64,000 nucleotides of DNA from Chondrus crispus (lineage: Eukaryota > Rhodophyta > Florideophyceae > Gigartinales > Gigartinaceae): NCBI RefSeq assembly GCF_000350225.1, contig NW_005178809.1, positions 976,878 to 1,040,877 on the forward strand, in the 5' to 3' direction. A program made the translations under genes and the position numbers. This document shows positions 11,954 to 22,948 of this stretch, one piece after another; within the stretch, counting starts at the first letter, position 1; each line of letters begins with the position of its first letter. Below the pieces are notes generated by a model, which was not told the origin of the DNA, ran no database searches, and was given only the letters and a program-made list of their open reading frames with translations.

Positions 11954-12095
11954 AGTAAATCACTATAAAATACACATCAGTATAATAGACACGGTAGCCG
12001 CTAATCTCGTTACTCAATCGAGTGCTAACGAGATTATTTCACATCAGTACAGTATTGATGTGCCAATTCAAATACCTCACCACTTACTCACTTTA
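11954..12095 (-). repeat. E2 3' LTR, inner part; starts with the E1 target duplication
   Basis: agtaa (11954-11958) repeats 7376-7380. The rest matches 16916-17052. The stop codon of E2 pol (TAA, 12093-12095) lies at the LTR edge. Confidence 0.9.
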
Positions 12096-13598
12096 CGTGC
12101 TGTGTTCGTTGAAGTGCGCGACCGGAGCACCGACATCAAAGCTTCCTCTTGCTACGGGAGCGAACAGATCAAGTACACCTAATTGATCGCGATGCTTATC
12201 GAATGCCAAACGCAGAAGCGGCTTGGTCAATACGTCAGCGGTCATGTCGTTGGTTGCACAGTACTCGAGCCGAATAGAGCCCTTCTGGACGTTCTTCTTG
12301 ACAAAATTCTTCCGGATGGAAACATGCTTGGCATGTCTTACGCCTTCTTGCCCCCAAGTGACTGCTCCCTGGTTGTCTTCCTTGATTACGGTTGGGTCCA
12401 TCTGTGCGCAGTCCAGTTCATCTAACAAAGATCGCAGCCAAAGTACAAGCTTGAGTCCTTCGCTGAGTGCCATGAACTCAGCTTCGGTTGTGGAAAGCGC
12501 GACGGACTTCTGTTTCTGTGTTCGCCATGCTACTGTCGTAAGTCCAACTCGCAGTACCACCCCAGTAGTGGACTTGCGATCTAGGAGATCACCAGCCCAG
12601 TTGGCATCGCAAAATGCAAGTAGTGTTGCCTCGTCTTGTCCGTGAATCTTCAACGCAAATCTCTTGGTCCCGTTAAGATATCTCAGTATCCTTTTTAGAT
12701 AGCTCCAGTGTATGGTGGTCGGTTGCGAGGCGTATATACAAAGGAGCGAGACGGACAATGAAATGTCAGGACGAGTTCTCGTCGAGATGAATAGAAGACA
12801 GCCAAGTAACTCCTGATACTTTGACTTGTCGCAGAGTGGACCTTTCTCGGAGGCTTCGTTGACAAACGCCGTAGTCATCGGTGTGGTTACTGGTTTGCAT
12901 CCCTGCATGCCAAACCTTTCCAGTACTTGAGAGATGTAGTGTTGTTGGCTGAGCCATGCTCCGAACTCGTCACGAACGAAGAGCACGCCAAGAAAGGATT
13001 TTAAAGTACCCAGGTCCTGTACATCCAAGTGAGGCATCAATTCTGTCTTGACGTCCCTTACAGCCTTATCACTCGCACCGATCATGATGGTGTCGTCGAC
13101 GTATAATAGTAGCCAGACATTTCCGCGCCGATAAACACAATCGTCCCAGACCAGTTTTGTAAATCCAACATCGGCCATCACTGAATCCCATTTTTCGTGC
13201 CACAGTCTGGGAGCCTGCTTGAGACCATACAGTCCCCGATGCAATTTATGAACTTCGTTGTGCTGACAAATGTCCAAACCATTGGGTGGGGTGACATACA
13301 CTTCTCCATCAATCACCCCGTGCAAGAAAGCTGTTCGTATATCAAGCTGTTCGACCACGTAGCCCCTTTTCATTTCAATGGCAAGGCATGTACGAACAGT
13401 TATGAAGTCTACCACTGGAGCAAACGTTTGATCAATATCGCCTTGCTGAAAGCCCCGGACAACAAGTCTTGCCTTGTGTCGGACCACTGACCCGTACTCG
13501 TCGTATTTTCGAAGGAAGACGAACTTGGTCGACAGTACTTTGGCTCCTCTCGGTCGCGACACAGCCTCCCACGTTCCGTGTTCCGCTATTGATTCCAT
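12093..13598 (-). CDS. E2 reverse transcriptase-RNase H (copia type)
   Basis: 501 codons from ATG 13598. RT begins with 'GTWEAVSRP' and 'LSTKFVFLRKYDEYG', has 'LDIRTAFLHG', 'YGLKQAPRLWHEKWD' and the catalytic 'LLLYVDD' motif. RNase H follows with 'AFCDANWAGD', 'STTEAEFMALSE' and 'KEDNQGAV', and the tail 'DVLTKPL' is typical of the copia C-terminus. This part is intact, while the same polyprotein upstream is frameshifted. It copies E2 RNA into DNA in virus-like particles and could in principle act in trans. Confidence 0.9.
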   Translation of the reverse strand: MESIAEHGTWEAVSRPRGAKVLSTKFVFLRKYDEYGSVVRHKARLVVRGFQQGDIDQTFAPVVDFITVRTCLAIEMKRGYVVEQLDIRTAFLHGVIDGEVYVTPPNGLDICQHNEVHKLHRGLYGLKQAPRLWHEKWDSVMADVGFTKLVWDDCVYRRGNVWLLLYVDDTIMIGASDKAVRDVKTELMPHLDVQDLGTLKSFLGVLFVRDEFGAWLSQQHYISQVLERFGMQGCKPVTTPMTTAFVNEASEKGPLCDKSKYQELLGCLLFISTRTRPDISLSVSLLCIYASQPTTIHWSYLKRILRYLNGTKRFALKIHGQDEATLLAFCDANWAGDLLDRKSTTGVVLRVGLTTVAWRTQKQKSVALSTTEAEFMALSEGLKLVLWLRSLLDELDCAQMDPTVIKEDNQGAVTWGQEGVRHAKHVSIRKNFVKKNVQKGSIRLEYCATNDMTADVLTKPLLRLAFDKHRDQLGVLDLFAPVARGSFDVGAPVAHFNEHST

Positions 13599-16500
13599 TT
13601 CGGAAGCTATAGCTTCCTTCCAGTCTTCCCCATCCGGCTGAGCTAGTGCTTCCTCTAAAGTTGATGGATTTGGAAGCCTCTTGGACAGGGTTGCGAACGT
13701 CTTGGCAACATTTGCTGATCCTGGCTTGTAGTAGGAGGGAGGATGATGTTCCTGCTTGGGGTATCAACCTTCGCGAGTGTCATGAGCATCATGATGAGCT
13801 TCATGAGGTGGCGTACTACGTTCGTCGGTGGTACTTTCAGGAGTAGGAGGGAAGTACGTCATGAGTTCTCGTTGCTCGTCGTCGGGCTGGGTAACAATTT
13901 CCTTTTCGATATGCGGCTGAGAGATGGATTCATTGTCGTTTCCGCTGAGGAGGTTCTTCATCATGTCACCGGCAGGTAGCGGTGCCGCGTGTTCCGTTTC
14001 CCTTCTTCACCATCGAATAGCAAACCATGGTTTTCAGGATGGGCTTTCCATTCCCGAGCCGGAAACGTGTCTTCCACAATGGTCACGTCCCTGGAAAGTA
14101 CTGCAACGTTACGAGCTGGAATCCATAACTTATATTGACTGTTTGCAAAACAGCCCACAACAATTCCAAGCTCTGACTTGGAGTCAAGTTTGCTGCGTAG
14201 TTCCTTCGGAATGTGATGGCAACCAAGGCATCCAAAAGTTCGGAAGTAACTGACATCTGGTTTCTGAACGGTCATGAGCTCTAGGGATGTGACATCATTT
14301 TGTCGCAGCGCGAGGAAATGATTCCGAATCTTGGAAGCGTGGACCACCGCCTCTGCCCAGAACGTACGCGGAAGCCCCGCATGTTCTAACATCGTTCTCG
14401 CACACTCGACGATTGTGCGATTTGCCCGCTCGGCAATGCCGTTCTGATTGGGGGAGTAGGATGGTGACATGGTGTGTTCGATACCTTTATCTTCAAGGTA
14501 AGATCGTAGTGCAATGTACTCCCCTCCGCGATCACTGTGCACTCGTCTCAAAGTGCATTTGAACTTACGCTCCATCCACGGGTGAAAAAGCTTGAACTTG
14601 TCGAGTACATCGCTCTTGCGCATGATTGGGAAAATGCTAATGTATCCCGTGTACTCATCAATGAATGACAGTAATAATTGCAACCAGAAAAGGAAGATAC
14701 AGACATTGGGCCACACACATCCGTGTGTATCACTGCACCAGGTTCCTGAGACCTTGAATAGTTCGTTCTCAGTGTCTCTCTTGCCTGTTTTCCTTTCACA
14801 CAACTGTCGCAATCTCCTCGGCGGCCGTGGTTCGGCCTTGCGCTCATTCCGGTGACTGCATCCAATCGAATCAACTTCTTGATGCTCTCTGTGTTAGCAT
14901 GTCCAAGACGTGCGTGCCATCGTTTCATAACTGAATAGCAGCTGGAACTAGGTGCCCCACCCAGACCCGGTGGATCGTTATCACCGTCATCATTTTCCTG
15001 CGACCAGTACGAAGTGGCAACCAAAGCCGACTGAATTCCTGGCAAGATCGGCTGTCCGATAATTTGGTAGATTCCCTGATATTCGCGTCCTTGAAACTGC
15101 ATCGTGCCATCCAATATGCCATTGCACATGTACCGGCCGAAGTTAACTCTATATCCATTGTCACACAGTTTTGAGCTGGAAATAAGATTTGTATGCAAGG
15201 AAGGGACATACAGAACGTCATCCAGGCCAACTAAACGTTCATAGTAATCATTTCCAAAACTGAGTCTCGTCTTCAGTACCAATGAACTGCGATGGGTAGC
15301 AAAGACCCTTTTTGCATCTCCCAATACGATGTCTATAGGAGCGATCTTTTCACATCCGCGCAGCAAGTCCTTACGCAGAACCATGTGGTCTGATGCACCC
15401 GAGTCAAGAAGAAATACATCTCGCTGGTCGTTTCTGGGGTTCATTCTTGGGCTGAATTTCTTCGCTGTTTGCGCAGAGAATTTTAGCGATGAACAGTGTC
15501 GAAAGGGTGCGTCGACTACTGTGGAAACTTCTGCATGAGCTCTAACTTCCACAGAGCCAGTTTCCTTTGAGCCTGCATCATTTTCTATGACATGGGGGTC
15601 AGGTGCACTCCTCTGAACGTGCCCTCCATCTTCTTTGCGGGCAATCAGAAGCCTTGCCTGCTGCGCGGATCCCACGCCTGTCTCCGAGTGTCTGCCGAGC
15701 TCATCAGCAAAGGCCACCTGCCTTTGTACGAAAAGATTCCTACTGTCCTTCAGATGACAGTCTTTCGCCAAATGCCCGATCTTCCAGCATTCATAGCAGC
15801 GTCGCTTCTCAGTTCTGTTCTGTGAGTACTTCCTTCTACGATGGAAAAGATGACGCGCTCCCCTTCCTGCTGTGAGCGCTTGTCCCTCATCCGTAGTCTT
15901 CTTTCCTTTCGAACTTCCTGAACGACGGAGCTGTTCTTCGTATTCCTGAAGCAGGCTGGCCGTGACTGTTTACCAATCCAGCTTTTCTTGGATCGTTTGC
16001 AATGCCGCAAGGACATGACCAAAGGACGACTTGTTCTTGTCACCAAATGATGCAAGCACCATTGCCACCTGGAAGTCTTCAGCTACCTCACTCTTCATTG
16101 CCGCGAGGCGGTTGAAGATTTCTTCAAATGCATCAATGTAGTCCTGCATGGGTTGCCCCGTGTAGCTCATACGAGCCAACTTGGACTGCATTTGTACCTT
16201 TGTCGCAGTGTTAGATACTGCGTATCTCTCCCAAAGGCGAACCCACATTCGATACGGATTTCCCTTAGCGCTCAGGCAGAGCCTCAGCGGTCGATCTCCC
16301 ATTCCTTGAATCAGTACAGCACGCGCAATGGCTGTGTCTTTTCTCTGCCCCTCGGTCAGATTTCCATCTTTTGCAGTGCCCAGAATGTCAGATTCTACAA
16401 CATACAGTACCTATTTCGCTTGGAGGGCTGCCTCCGTTCGCGCTTGCCAGAGGTGAAAGTCTTCACCAGGCTTTCCGAAATACCTGTAGACATTTTTGCT

Positions 16501-16632
16501 GTCCTCCATTACTTCTGGAAAAGGATCGAAACACGACGATATGAGCACGGAGCTGATGACCCACGTGATTGTAGTCCTCACGTAACAGTCGAACAATGAC
16601 AAGGGAAAGGGGGGAAGAGAAATTAGATGCAA
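13599..16632 (-). pseudogene. E2 gag, protease and integrase, multiple frameshifts
   Basis: Reading right to left: gag N-part (16632-16411, 'YRYFGKPGEDFHLWQA'), gag core (16302-15970, 'LARMSYTGQPMQDYI'), CCHC knuckle 'CYECWKIGHLAKDC' near 15790, protease 'LLDSGASDHMV' near 15390, integrase zinc motif 'RWHARLGHANT..CDSC', 'HTDVCGPM' (first Asp), then after a frame change near 14690 'HSDRGGEY' and 'QNGIAERANRT' (second Asp, Glu). More frame changes occur near 13960 and 13765 before RT. At least four shifts are needed to read through. This contrasts with near-identical LTRs, so assembly or sequencing indels should be considered beside real decay. Confidence 0.82.
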
Positions 16633-16675
16633 AGGAAAATGAAGGGCAGGTAGCGGATAGTTTCAACAACGAGCG

Positions 16676-16692
16676 TGGGCTGGGCCTATAAC
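16676..16692 (-). promoter_or_regulatory. E2 primer-binding site, initiator tRNA-Met anticodon-arm type
   Basis: In element sense the LTR is followed by 'GGGTTATAGGCCCAG', matching the complement of the initiator tRNA anticodon arm (GGGTTATGGGCCCAG) with one mismatch. Confidence 0.72.
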
Positions 16693-17052
16693 CCTTTGGT
16701 CGTGGGTTTGAACAGGGTGCTTGTTGAAAGTGGAATTGAACAGTAAGATGAGAGTGTCTTCTTCCACACTCGTAGTTTATTCGGATAGAAGCATTTAAGT
16801 ACATACTAAGGACTTAATAAACCTGTCAAAACTCAAGGTCAGTATGTGCTGAGCGGTGATGCAGAACGACAACTTGACAGGGACTGATTCTGCACCACCC
16901 AATTCAGAGATGTAAATCACTATAAAATACACATCAGTATAATAGACACGGTAGCCGCTAATCTCGTTACTCAATCGAGTGCTAACGAGATTATTTCACA
17001 TCAGTACAGTATTGATGTGCCAATTCAAATACCTCACCACTTACTCACTTTA
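16693..17052 (-). repeat. E2 5' LTR (360 bp)
   Basis: Intact copy of the LTR that is split at the other end. Its site 'gagatgtaaatcac' shows the target before E1 insertion. Confidence 0.9.
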
Positions 17053-17071
17053 TGTATTGTAAAACTAAGTA

Positions 17072-18314
17072 TCAAATGCAAGTAAAACCCAGCTTGTCGT
17101 ATGGATTCTCATTAATCTTTTCGTCGATACCAAGATATTTGATCATCTCTTGAAGGCCTGTCCATCCAATCTGCATCATGATGTCCTGCAGGCCCCACCC
17201 AAGAACGTAGTGATGGTACTGGGCGCCTCCGCGACGGGCTGAATGCTCTGTTAACCGACCCGCTGTTCCAATTCTATTGCTCATGTAGGATAGAGTCTCT
17301 CTATAAGTAGAATGGAACATGCACTCCTTCACGCAAAGCGCCGCCTTGAAATGCAGGAAACAGGGGACCCCTTCCAATCTTGTGCACCATTAACACAGCA
17401 AGACACCGATGCAAGGGATGCAGAGGACATATAGACACATGTACGCCCCTGGAGAACTTGTAGTACCTTGTACCATTACCCGTTTTTGTGAAGGGCAACA
17501 CACCGAATTTTGGTGAGTCGAGAGCAGAACCAGGGAAGACAAGGTCTTCTAAATCAAGGTTCAGAATCTCTTCCGCTCGCACAACGCTTCCCCATTGCAT
17601 AACGTTAAGCGTGCAGGCTTCAAACGCCTTGAAGTCAAATAAATCTGCCTTAGTTGGTAGCACGCCTCTCAAAACACGAATGCTGACGTCCTTTATATAC
17701 ATATTGTACAAACTATGGACGTCTTCGTGCGCCTCGGCGAGGGCACGCTCGGTGATATTGACCTTCGCTCTTGTTTGATCATTCTCTAGACGCTTGACGA
17801 CCTTTTTTAGCTGTGCAGCACGGCTAGGGTTGCCTCGAAAGCGTCCCTCGCCGAGCTCAACGTAGTCGCCCTGTATATGACGGCACTCGAACCCCGGGCT
17901 GCACTCAGCGCAGTCGAGAAGGTTGAACTCTGCTGTCACGGCGCTAATTATAGCGGCGCCAGTAGACTTGACCTTGTTGTTGCCAAATCTCTCGTGGACG
18001 ACGAATCCACAGCGGCTCATTACGAACGCAATTGCCACGCCGACTGGCGACTGCTCTCTGCTCCTCTTTCTGACAGGGTGAAAAGATATGAGCGGGTCGT
18101 CGATCGGCGCTTCCACCTCCTGCATGGCATTGCGGAAGGCTTTGATCGTGGTTTTGTACCGCGCCATGGAAGAGTCGGCGAGCAGTTGACGGAGCTTTGC
18201 TTGTCCGGCGGCGAGTGCTGCGTCTAGCTCGGCCCTGTCGGGCTGGTGACCCGATCGACCACGCTGGCCCCCGCGGGGTCCCTGAGTGCCACTGCCAGAG
18301 CTAATGCCGCGCAT
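17072..18314 (-). pseudogene. Tyrosine recombinase (Crypton/phage-integrase fold), one frameshift
   Basis: ATG 18314 opens a 337-codon frame. A helical N-terminal part resembling a SAM-like core-binding domain (about 30-65) is followed by a Cys/His-containing stretch (135-147) and the catalytic domain. 'SVVRAEEILNLDLEDL' carries the first catalytic Arg (R246). After a frame change between 17377 and 17301, 'LTEHSARRGGAQYHH' supplies the HxxR box and 'MIKYLGID' the nucleophilic Tyr, ending at 17072. Such enzymes cut and rejoin DNA through a 3'-phosphotyrosine. No RT of DIRS or Ngaro type lies beside it, so a Crypton-like transposon is more likely than a DIRS element. It abuts the E2 LTR (20 bp away). 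Family by motif reading only. Confidence 0.68.
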
Positions 18315-18562
18315 CGGATTGGGCAGAGCGGCGGGTTCTCCTGTGCGGGGTCGAGGCCAATGGGATTCCCGACGGTGCGGGCGTCAGCGAGTGTGGCTCG
18401 CGAGACTAACGAATGGGCTGCGAGTCCTGTACCGGCAGTCGCGAGAGTGGGGACGGAATACGAGAGTACTGTGTGGGGAGATCACATGCGGAGTTGAGGG
18501 GAGACGTTGCTTTGTAATTAAAATTGGACCAAACAGATCATCATTGAATTGACCAGAGTGTC

Positions 18563-18961
18563 CATTACGTCATACTCACGCTCGTGTCCCTAGCGGACGG
18601 CAACAAAGACCTGGATTACGCGCACCTCATGACACGCCTAGCCGTGGAGACCGTGACCGTGCGACAGGTCGAGGACGTCGTGCTGCACGTCGTGTACTCC
18701 GGCCTGGTCAGGGCTAGGATGGATCAGAGGGAGAGCTGCGTCTAGATTGTCAGCGCCGTCTGGAGAGATGTGCTGCCGCCGCGGGGGATCGCCGATATGA
18801 TCACCGTGCTCAAGGGCTGAGCGCAGCGGTCGACGGAGCTGGTGGATGAGATCGATGATAAGATTCATTACATTGCGAGTCGTAAGGCGCGTGTGCAGAA
18901 GATCAAGACGGAGGCGAGCCGCAGGGGCCGGCGCATGCCGAACATGGGCATTATCCGCTGA
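18563..18961 (+). pseudogene. CSN7-like: COP9 signalosome subunit 7-like PCI fragment, two in-frame stops
   Basis: One frame (codons starting 18563) reads like the end of the PCI domain and the C-terminal helix of CSN7/COPS7: 'LTLVSLADGNKDLDYAHLM', 'QVEDVVLHVVYSGLVRARMD', then 'ELVDEIDDKIHYIASRK'. The CSN complex removes NEDD8 from cullins. It has TAG at 18743-18745 and TGA at 18818-18820; the second falls where CSN7 proteins carry Trp, so TGG to TGA is likely. The N-terminal half is missing. A stop precedes the fragment at 18545. It is a truncated relic. eIF3 or proteasome PCI subunits are less likely given the 'LDQR'-type turn. Confidence 0.6.
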
Positions 18962-18998
18962 GCTGCGTGCGAGAGGGGGGCGTCTTGTTGGTTTCATT

Positions 18999-19840
18999 TT
19001 ATTCGCCGTCAAACTCGATTTCGTTGCCGAGCAGGACGTGCACCGCGAACACCCCGATCGACCCCCACACAAAGTACTGGTGCCATCTTGTCCCTTCGTC
19101 CTCGGCCTTGCTTTCCTCCGCCCACTTGGACAGAGTCGCGCGCGCCCGACTCGTCAGGCGCGATGTCCCACGCCTCGTCCTCGACATGTTTTCACCGCAC
19201 CTCGAGCACGCTATCGCCGTCCAGCTCGCCGACGAGGCGCTCGCCGTCGCGCCAGAAGTACTGCTGCTGCACGCGGCTGACAAACGAGACGACGTTTGTG
19301 GCCACCTGCGTGCTGCAGCGGGATGTACAGCAGTGGCACGAGGAAGCCAAACGCGATCACGTCCAGCACGGACGGCTCGTGCTGGCAAAAGAAGCGGCTG
19401 CGGTCGCCGAGCCGCGTCGACAGCGCGCCGAGCGCGATGCCCGCGGCCAGCTGCGCGCAAAGCCGCCGCCGCTGGAGAAACAGCACTACGCGGTTGAGCG
19501 GGAACGCCGTCTCCTTGGAGAGCAGTCTGTGGTAAATGTCGGCGTAGTCCTTGTCGTTGAGGTAGACCTCGTGCAACAACGCGGGCCCGATGCGGGCCGT
19601 GATGAGTGGGCGAACGCGCTCGATTCGGCGATCATGAACAAGGTCAGGTGCGCGTTCGCGTCCAGCAGGGCCAGGTCGGCCGTGAGAGCGCGGCGACGGC
19701 GACGTGCCGGGATACACGCAGAACGCGATGTCCGCGAAGCGTAGCAGCGCTATCGCCGCGAGGGAGTCCGGGTCGATCGTCTGCAGGCCCCACCCGCCGG
19801 CCGGCGTGTAGATGCGCGCCGTGACGCGCGAGGGGCCGGG
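18999..19840 (-). pseudogene. MTX-like: Metaxin (mitochondrial SAM complex) relic, several frameshifts
   Basis: Reading right to left on the minus strand: 'ARIYTPAGGWGLQTIDPDS' matches the N-terminal thioredoxin-like start of metaxins (GGWGLPS.D.DSL). Then, with frame changes, 'ALLHEVYLNDKDY', 'ETAFPLNRVVLF', 'STRLGDRSRFFCQHEPS' and 'SVLDVIAFGFLVPLLY' follow the GST-C-like metaxin domain. 'NVVSFVSRVQQQYF' is in a third frame, and a C-terminal hydrophobic helix ('YFVWGSIGVFAVHVLL', near 19020-19085) would anchor it in the mitochondrial outer membrane. Three to four frame changes are required and no clear start ATG is seen. Metaxin/Sam37 assists beta-barrel insertion. It is an inactivated copy or a badly sequenced gene. 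Confidence 0.66.
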
Positions 19841-19849
19841 AGTGGCGGG

Positions 19850-21066
19850 GAGGGGACTGGGAGATGGAGAGAAGAAGGAAAAGTGAGTTGTGGTGCGGAG
19901 CGAGTGGTGGTGGGGAGCGAGTGGTGTGACAGTGGTGATGCGGCGGTGTGGGGCTGTTGTGCGTTGTGTAAATTACGGGAAATCTCGCTTCCATCCTTCA
20001 TGTCAACACCATCAACCACAAGTGACCACCATCCGACTTTGATCACCGACCCCCCACTTCCCTCCCGGCTTCCTCCCTCCGTCCCTCCCCTCCCGCTTCC
20101 TCTGTACCTCACCTTACCAACTCCCTCCCCCGCCCCACTCGCCCGCGCCGCCCTTAAATGCGTCCCCCATTCATGGAACCTCCCCCCTCGACATTCTCTG
20201 CAAAGCCACGGAGACCGCCCACCCCCGCTCTTCCGCCAATCCTCCCCTCCCCGGACCCGTCCCCTTTCGCGCCGCACCCGGCCGACCACGTTCACCACCA
20301 CCACATGCACTCGCGCCCTGTCCTGCGTCTCTCCTGTTCCGCCCCCGACCCCATGGATCTCCAGCTGCCGTCTGCCCGCGTCGGCGGCGCCTCGGCCCCC
20401 GCTACCAGCCCCCGCCCACCCGCTCCCGCTGCAGCGCAACGCTTCCGCCCCAGTCCTCGGCGGCGACAACCACCCATACTCGTGGCACGTCTCCTCCCCC
20501 GCCACCCATATCCGCCCCCACGGTCTCATGCCTGCCGACGAGCCTCAGCCGCACCCCTTCCCCGCTCGCCGACTTCCACCGTACCCATTCCGCCCCGCCT
20601 GCCGTCACGCTTGACCCCCATTCCTGCGCTCCATGTCTCTCATATGCCTTCCTCTGCCCCGCCGTCGTACCCCGTCGCTCAGGGGCTCCGGCTCCCTCAC
20701 AAAGGCCAAGATAAGGAGGATGAACCCACCCTGCCCCAGGGGCAGGGTTCGCCACCCGCGCCCGGCAACCGGCGCGCCGTGTCCGCCACATGCCGCTCGT
20801 TCTTGCAACGCGCAGCCTCCCCAGTAGCGCCACCGCCATCACACACGCAACAGCAACACGCCCCCCCGCCAGGTCGCCGCATTCGCGCCCGAATTTCCCC
20901 CCCAATTCCGACGCAGTCACGCTCCTCACTCGACTCGTCCTTCTCGTCACACCACCCAATTCCCACTCCTAACCCTTCCTCCCCCCTCCCACCACCGCCC
21001 TCTCCGCCTCAAAAAGCAGCACCCCCTGCCCGCCGATCTCCTGCCCCACCCCTCCCCTCCGTCACC
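19850..21066. other. C-rich, strand-asymmetric spacer between two divergent relics
   Basis: Long plus-strand frames here (for example from 20158) are driven by C-richness and translate to Pro/Ser/Arg low complexity. I do not call a gene. The spacer may be an old bidirectional promoter between metaxin (minus) and the desaturase (plus). Confidence 0.45.
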
Positions 21067-21742
21067 ATGCCAGATGGCAACATCTTCTCCCGCCTCGCTG
21101 TCTCACCCCCGCCGACCCCCGCGCCCAAGCACGTCTCGAAGCCGTACTGGCAGCTGCATGTGTCGCGGCGCGAGAAAATTCTGCGCGAGCACCCGTCCGT
21201 GTGGAAGCTTTACGATGTGCACTGGCGCACCCAGTTCTATGCGTATGGGTGCATCCTCTGCCAGATGACCCTGGCAAACCTCTCGTGCGATCAGTTCATC
21301 GTCGCCATTGTGTGCAGTGTCCGTATTTGGCCCTACGTCAATGCTTGCGTCTTCTGCTTCATGTACGAGGCCACGCACATGCTCGTGTTTCGCAACCCCG
21401 TCTACAACCGCCTCTCCATCGCCATCAACGTCGCCATGGTCGTCCCGATCAGCGAGATCTTCCGCCAGCACTACAACAAGCACCATCGCAGCCTGGGTAA
21501 CGACGAGTTTGACGTCGACGTCCCCGACTGATTTCGAAATCAGCATTGTGGGGAATAGCGCCCCGGGCAAGGCCCTCTGTCTCATGCTCAACATGATCAT
21601 CCGCCCGACGCGCTCCATGATGCGCCTGCCGGTCGTCGTGGACCGCTTCCTCATCCTCAACTGGGTCACGTGCATCACGTTTGGTTTGTCATCATTTTTG
21701 TACTCGTGCTTGCACATCGCAGGACAGTTACAGATGTCATGA
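21067..21742 (+). pseudogene. DES-like: Sphingolipid delta-4 desaturase (DES1/DEGS) relic
   Basis: ATG 21067 in 'caccATG' context. 'KPYWQLHVSRREKILREHP' matches the N-terminal lipid-desaturase start. The first His box reads 'YEATHM' where HExxH is expected: His to Tyr (TAC at 21364-21366). The second box 'HYNKHHRSLGND' is intact and is followed by 'DVDVP'. A one-base gain in the C run at 21522-21525 produces TGA at 21529; in the next frame the protein resumes as 'TDFEISIVGNSAP' and continues to 'LILNWVTCITFG', where similarity ends. The third His box and the C-terminal third are absent. The family introduces the delta-4 double bond of sphingoid bases in the ER. Three independent lesions make it a dead copy. 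Confidence 0.75.
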
Positions 21743-21879
21743 AGCGTTCGCAAAAATGTGTTAGGTAGGATGTGTAGTGGAATGGATACGCGAGGCTTCA
21801 TCCTCCATTAATCATCGCAAGAATTGCACTTGATAGAAGCCGCTTTCAATCTCCCTAAGACAGGGATGAGTGCTAATGT

Positions 21880-22867
21880 TTAGGATCTGTTCTTAAACTT
21901 GATTATACTACTCCCGTTGCCACGCGGAGCTTGCAAACTCTTGAGGTACGCCCGTGACTTTGTGACAGCAGCCTTGCGCCCGCCTTTTTCTTGTAAGGAC
22001 ATCACGGCACTCTCGTATTCCTGTAGTCCACGCTCGATGCCATGGCGTTCATCGCCGAACTCAAACACATGTTTGCAAAAGGCTTCAGTTAGTGCTTTGT
22101 ACTTTGAATGAGCAGTTGCCCATTTTCGCATGCCGTTTTTCTCGGAAATACTGTAGTCTATCAAAGGCTTCGCTGAGTACGAGGTCTTGTAAAAAAAGTA
22201 AGTACAACGCCGGATAAGCACGGGATGCCAGTTGGCTCTGCGACGAGAACTGCTTCTCTGCAGCTTACGATTGCGTTGCCGAGCGTCGACTGCTGATAAG
22301 ACCTCTTCCGCGATTTTTCTGCATCACTTGCAGCTGCTGCTTGCCACCAGCCTGTCGCGCATTGTTTGGTGGGGAGATTAGGCGCTTGTCGATAACCAGC
22401 AGATCTGTAAAGTAACCACTTGCAAATAAAAATAAGAGGTCAGAACTGCAATAATCACCGCGTTGAGCTTCTGCGTTAAAATGAAAGTATTCTCCGAACG
22501 TACCTCTTGGAGCGCCAACATTAAAGAAGTTGTTGACGATCGACTGAGACGGTCCAAGACGGCAGCCTGGGCCACCCCCGCGCTCAATGTTGGAGCTCGT
22601 GTTTAGCACGGGTCTAGACATGAAACCGAATGTATTCCTAGTTGGAGGCAGCCAAATACGTCCGCCCGGAGGTTCAGCCATGAAATCTATGTCATGTTCG
22701 GCAAGAGCAGAACGGGCTGGATCTTTACGGCGAATGAGTGTTTCCAATTGGACTGCGGCCTCAATCACTGCTTCAACACGCAGCATGTTACTCTGATTTC
22801 TCCTCATGCCCGCCAGCTCCCTCGGGAGAGGCTGGGATCCACGGGAACTTTTCGCAATTGATGACAT
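21880..22867 (-). pseudogene. Unrecognised gene, two frames joined by a shift near 22290
   Basis: The first part (22867-22265, about 200 codons) starts 'MSSIAKSSRGSQPLPREL' and contains 'GPSQSIVNNFFNVGAPRGTF'. The same protein seems to continue in another frame through 'RQRNRKLQRSSSRRR' into the lower segment (22221-21880, 'YKALTEAFCKHVFEFGD', basic C-terminus). Together about 330 residues, Arg/Lys-rich at the end, no domain recognised. It lies about 3.5 kb downstream of the tyrosine recombinase relic on the same strand; a Crypton-type partner is possible but unsupported. Confidence 0.35.
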
Positions 22868-22948
22868 TGACAGCGGGGCAGCGTCTCCATCAGAGCATTG
22901 GCAACGGCCAGTGCAACTGTAGTACGCAGACGCGCCCGTCTCCCCTCC

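Larger units (their letters stand above)
7157..17052 (-). mobile_element. Ty1/copia LTR retrotransposon E2 (minus), interrupted by E1
   Basis: Its right LTR (5' in element sense) is 16693-17052. The left LTR (3') is split into 7157-7380 and 11954-12095 by the insertion of E1. The two LTRs differ at only about three positions over ~360 bp. The internal part (12096-16692) encodes gag with a CCHC knuckle, protease, integrase and RT-RNase H, but gag to integrase is broken by several frameshifts while the RT-RNase H ORF is intact. No matching target-site duplication is visible at the outer edges, so one end may have recombined. Confidence 0.88.

Noticed and set aside
20158..21066. Long Pro-rich N-terminal extension joined to the desaturase
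   Set aside because: C-rich DNA gives open frames in several registers here; the desaturase similarity begins right after ATG 21067.
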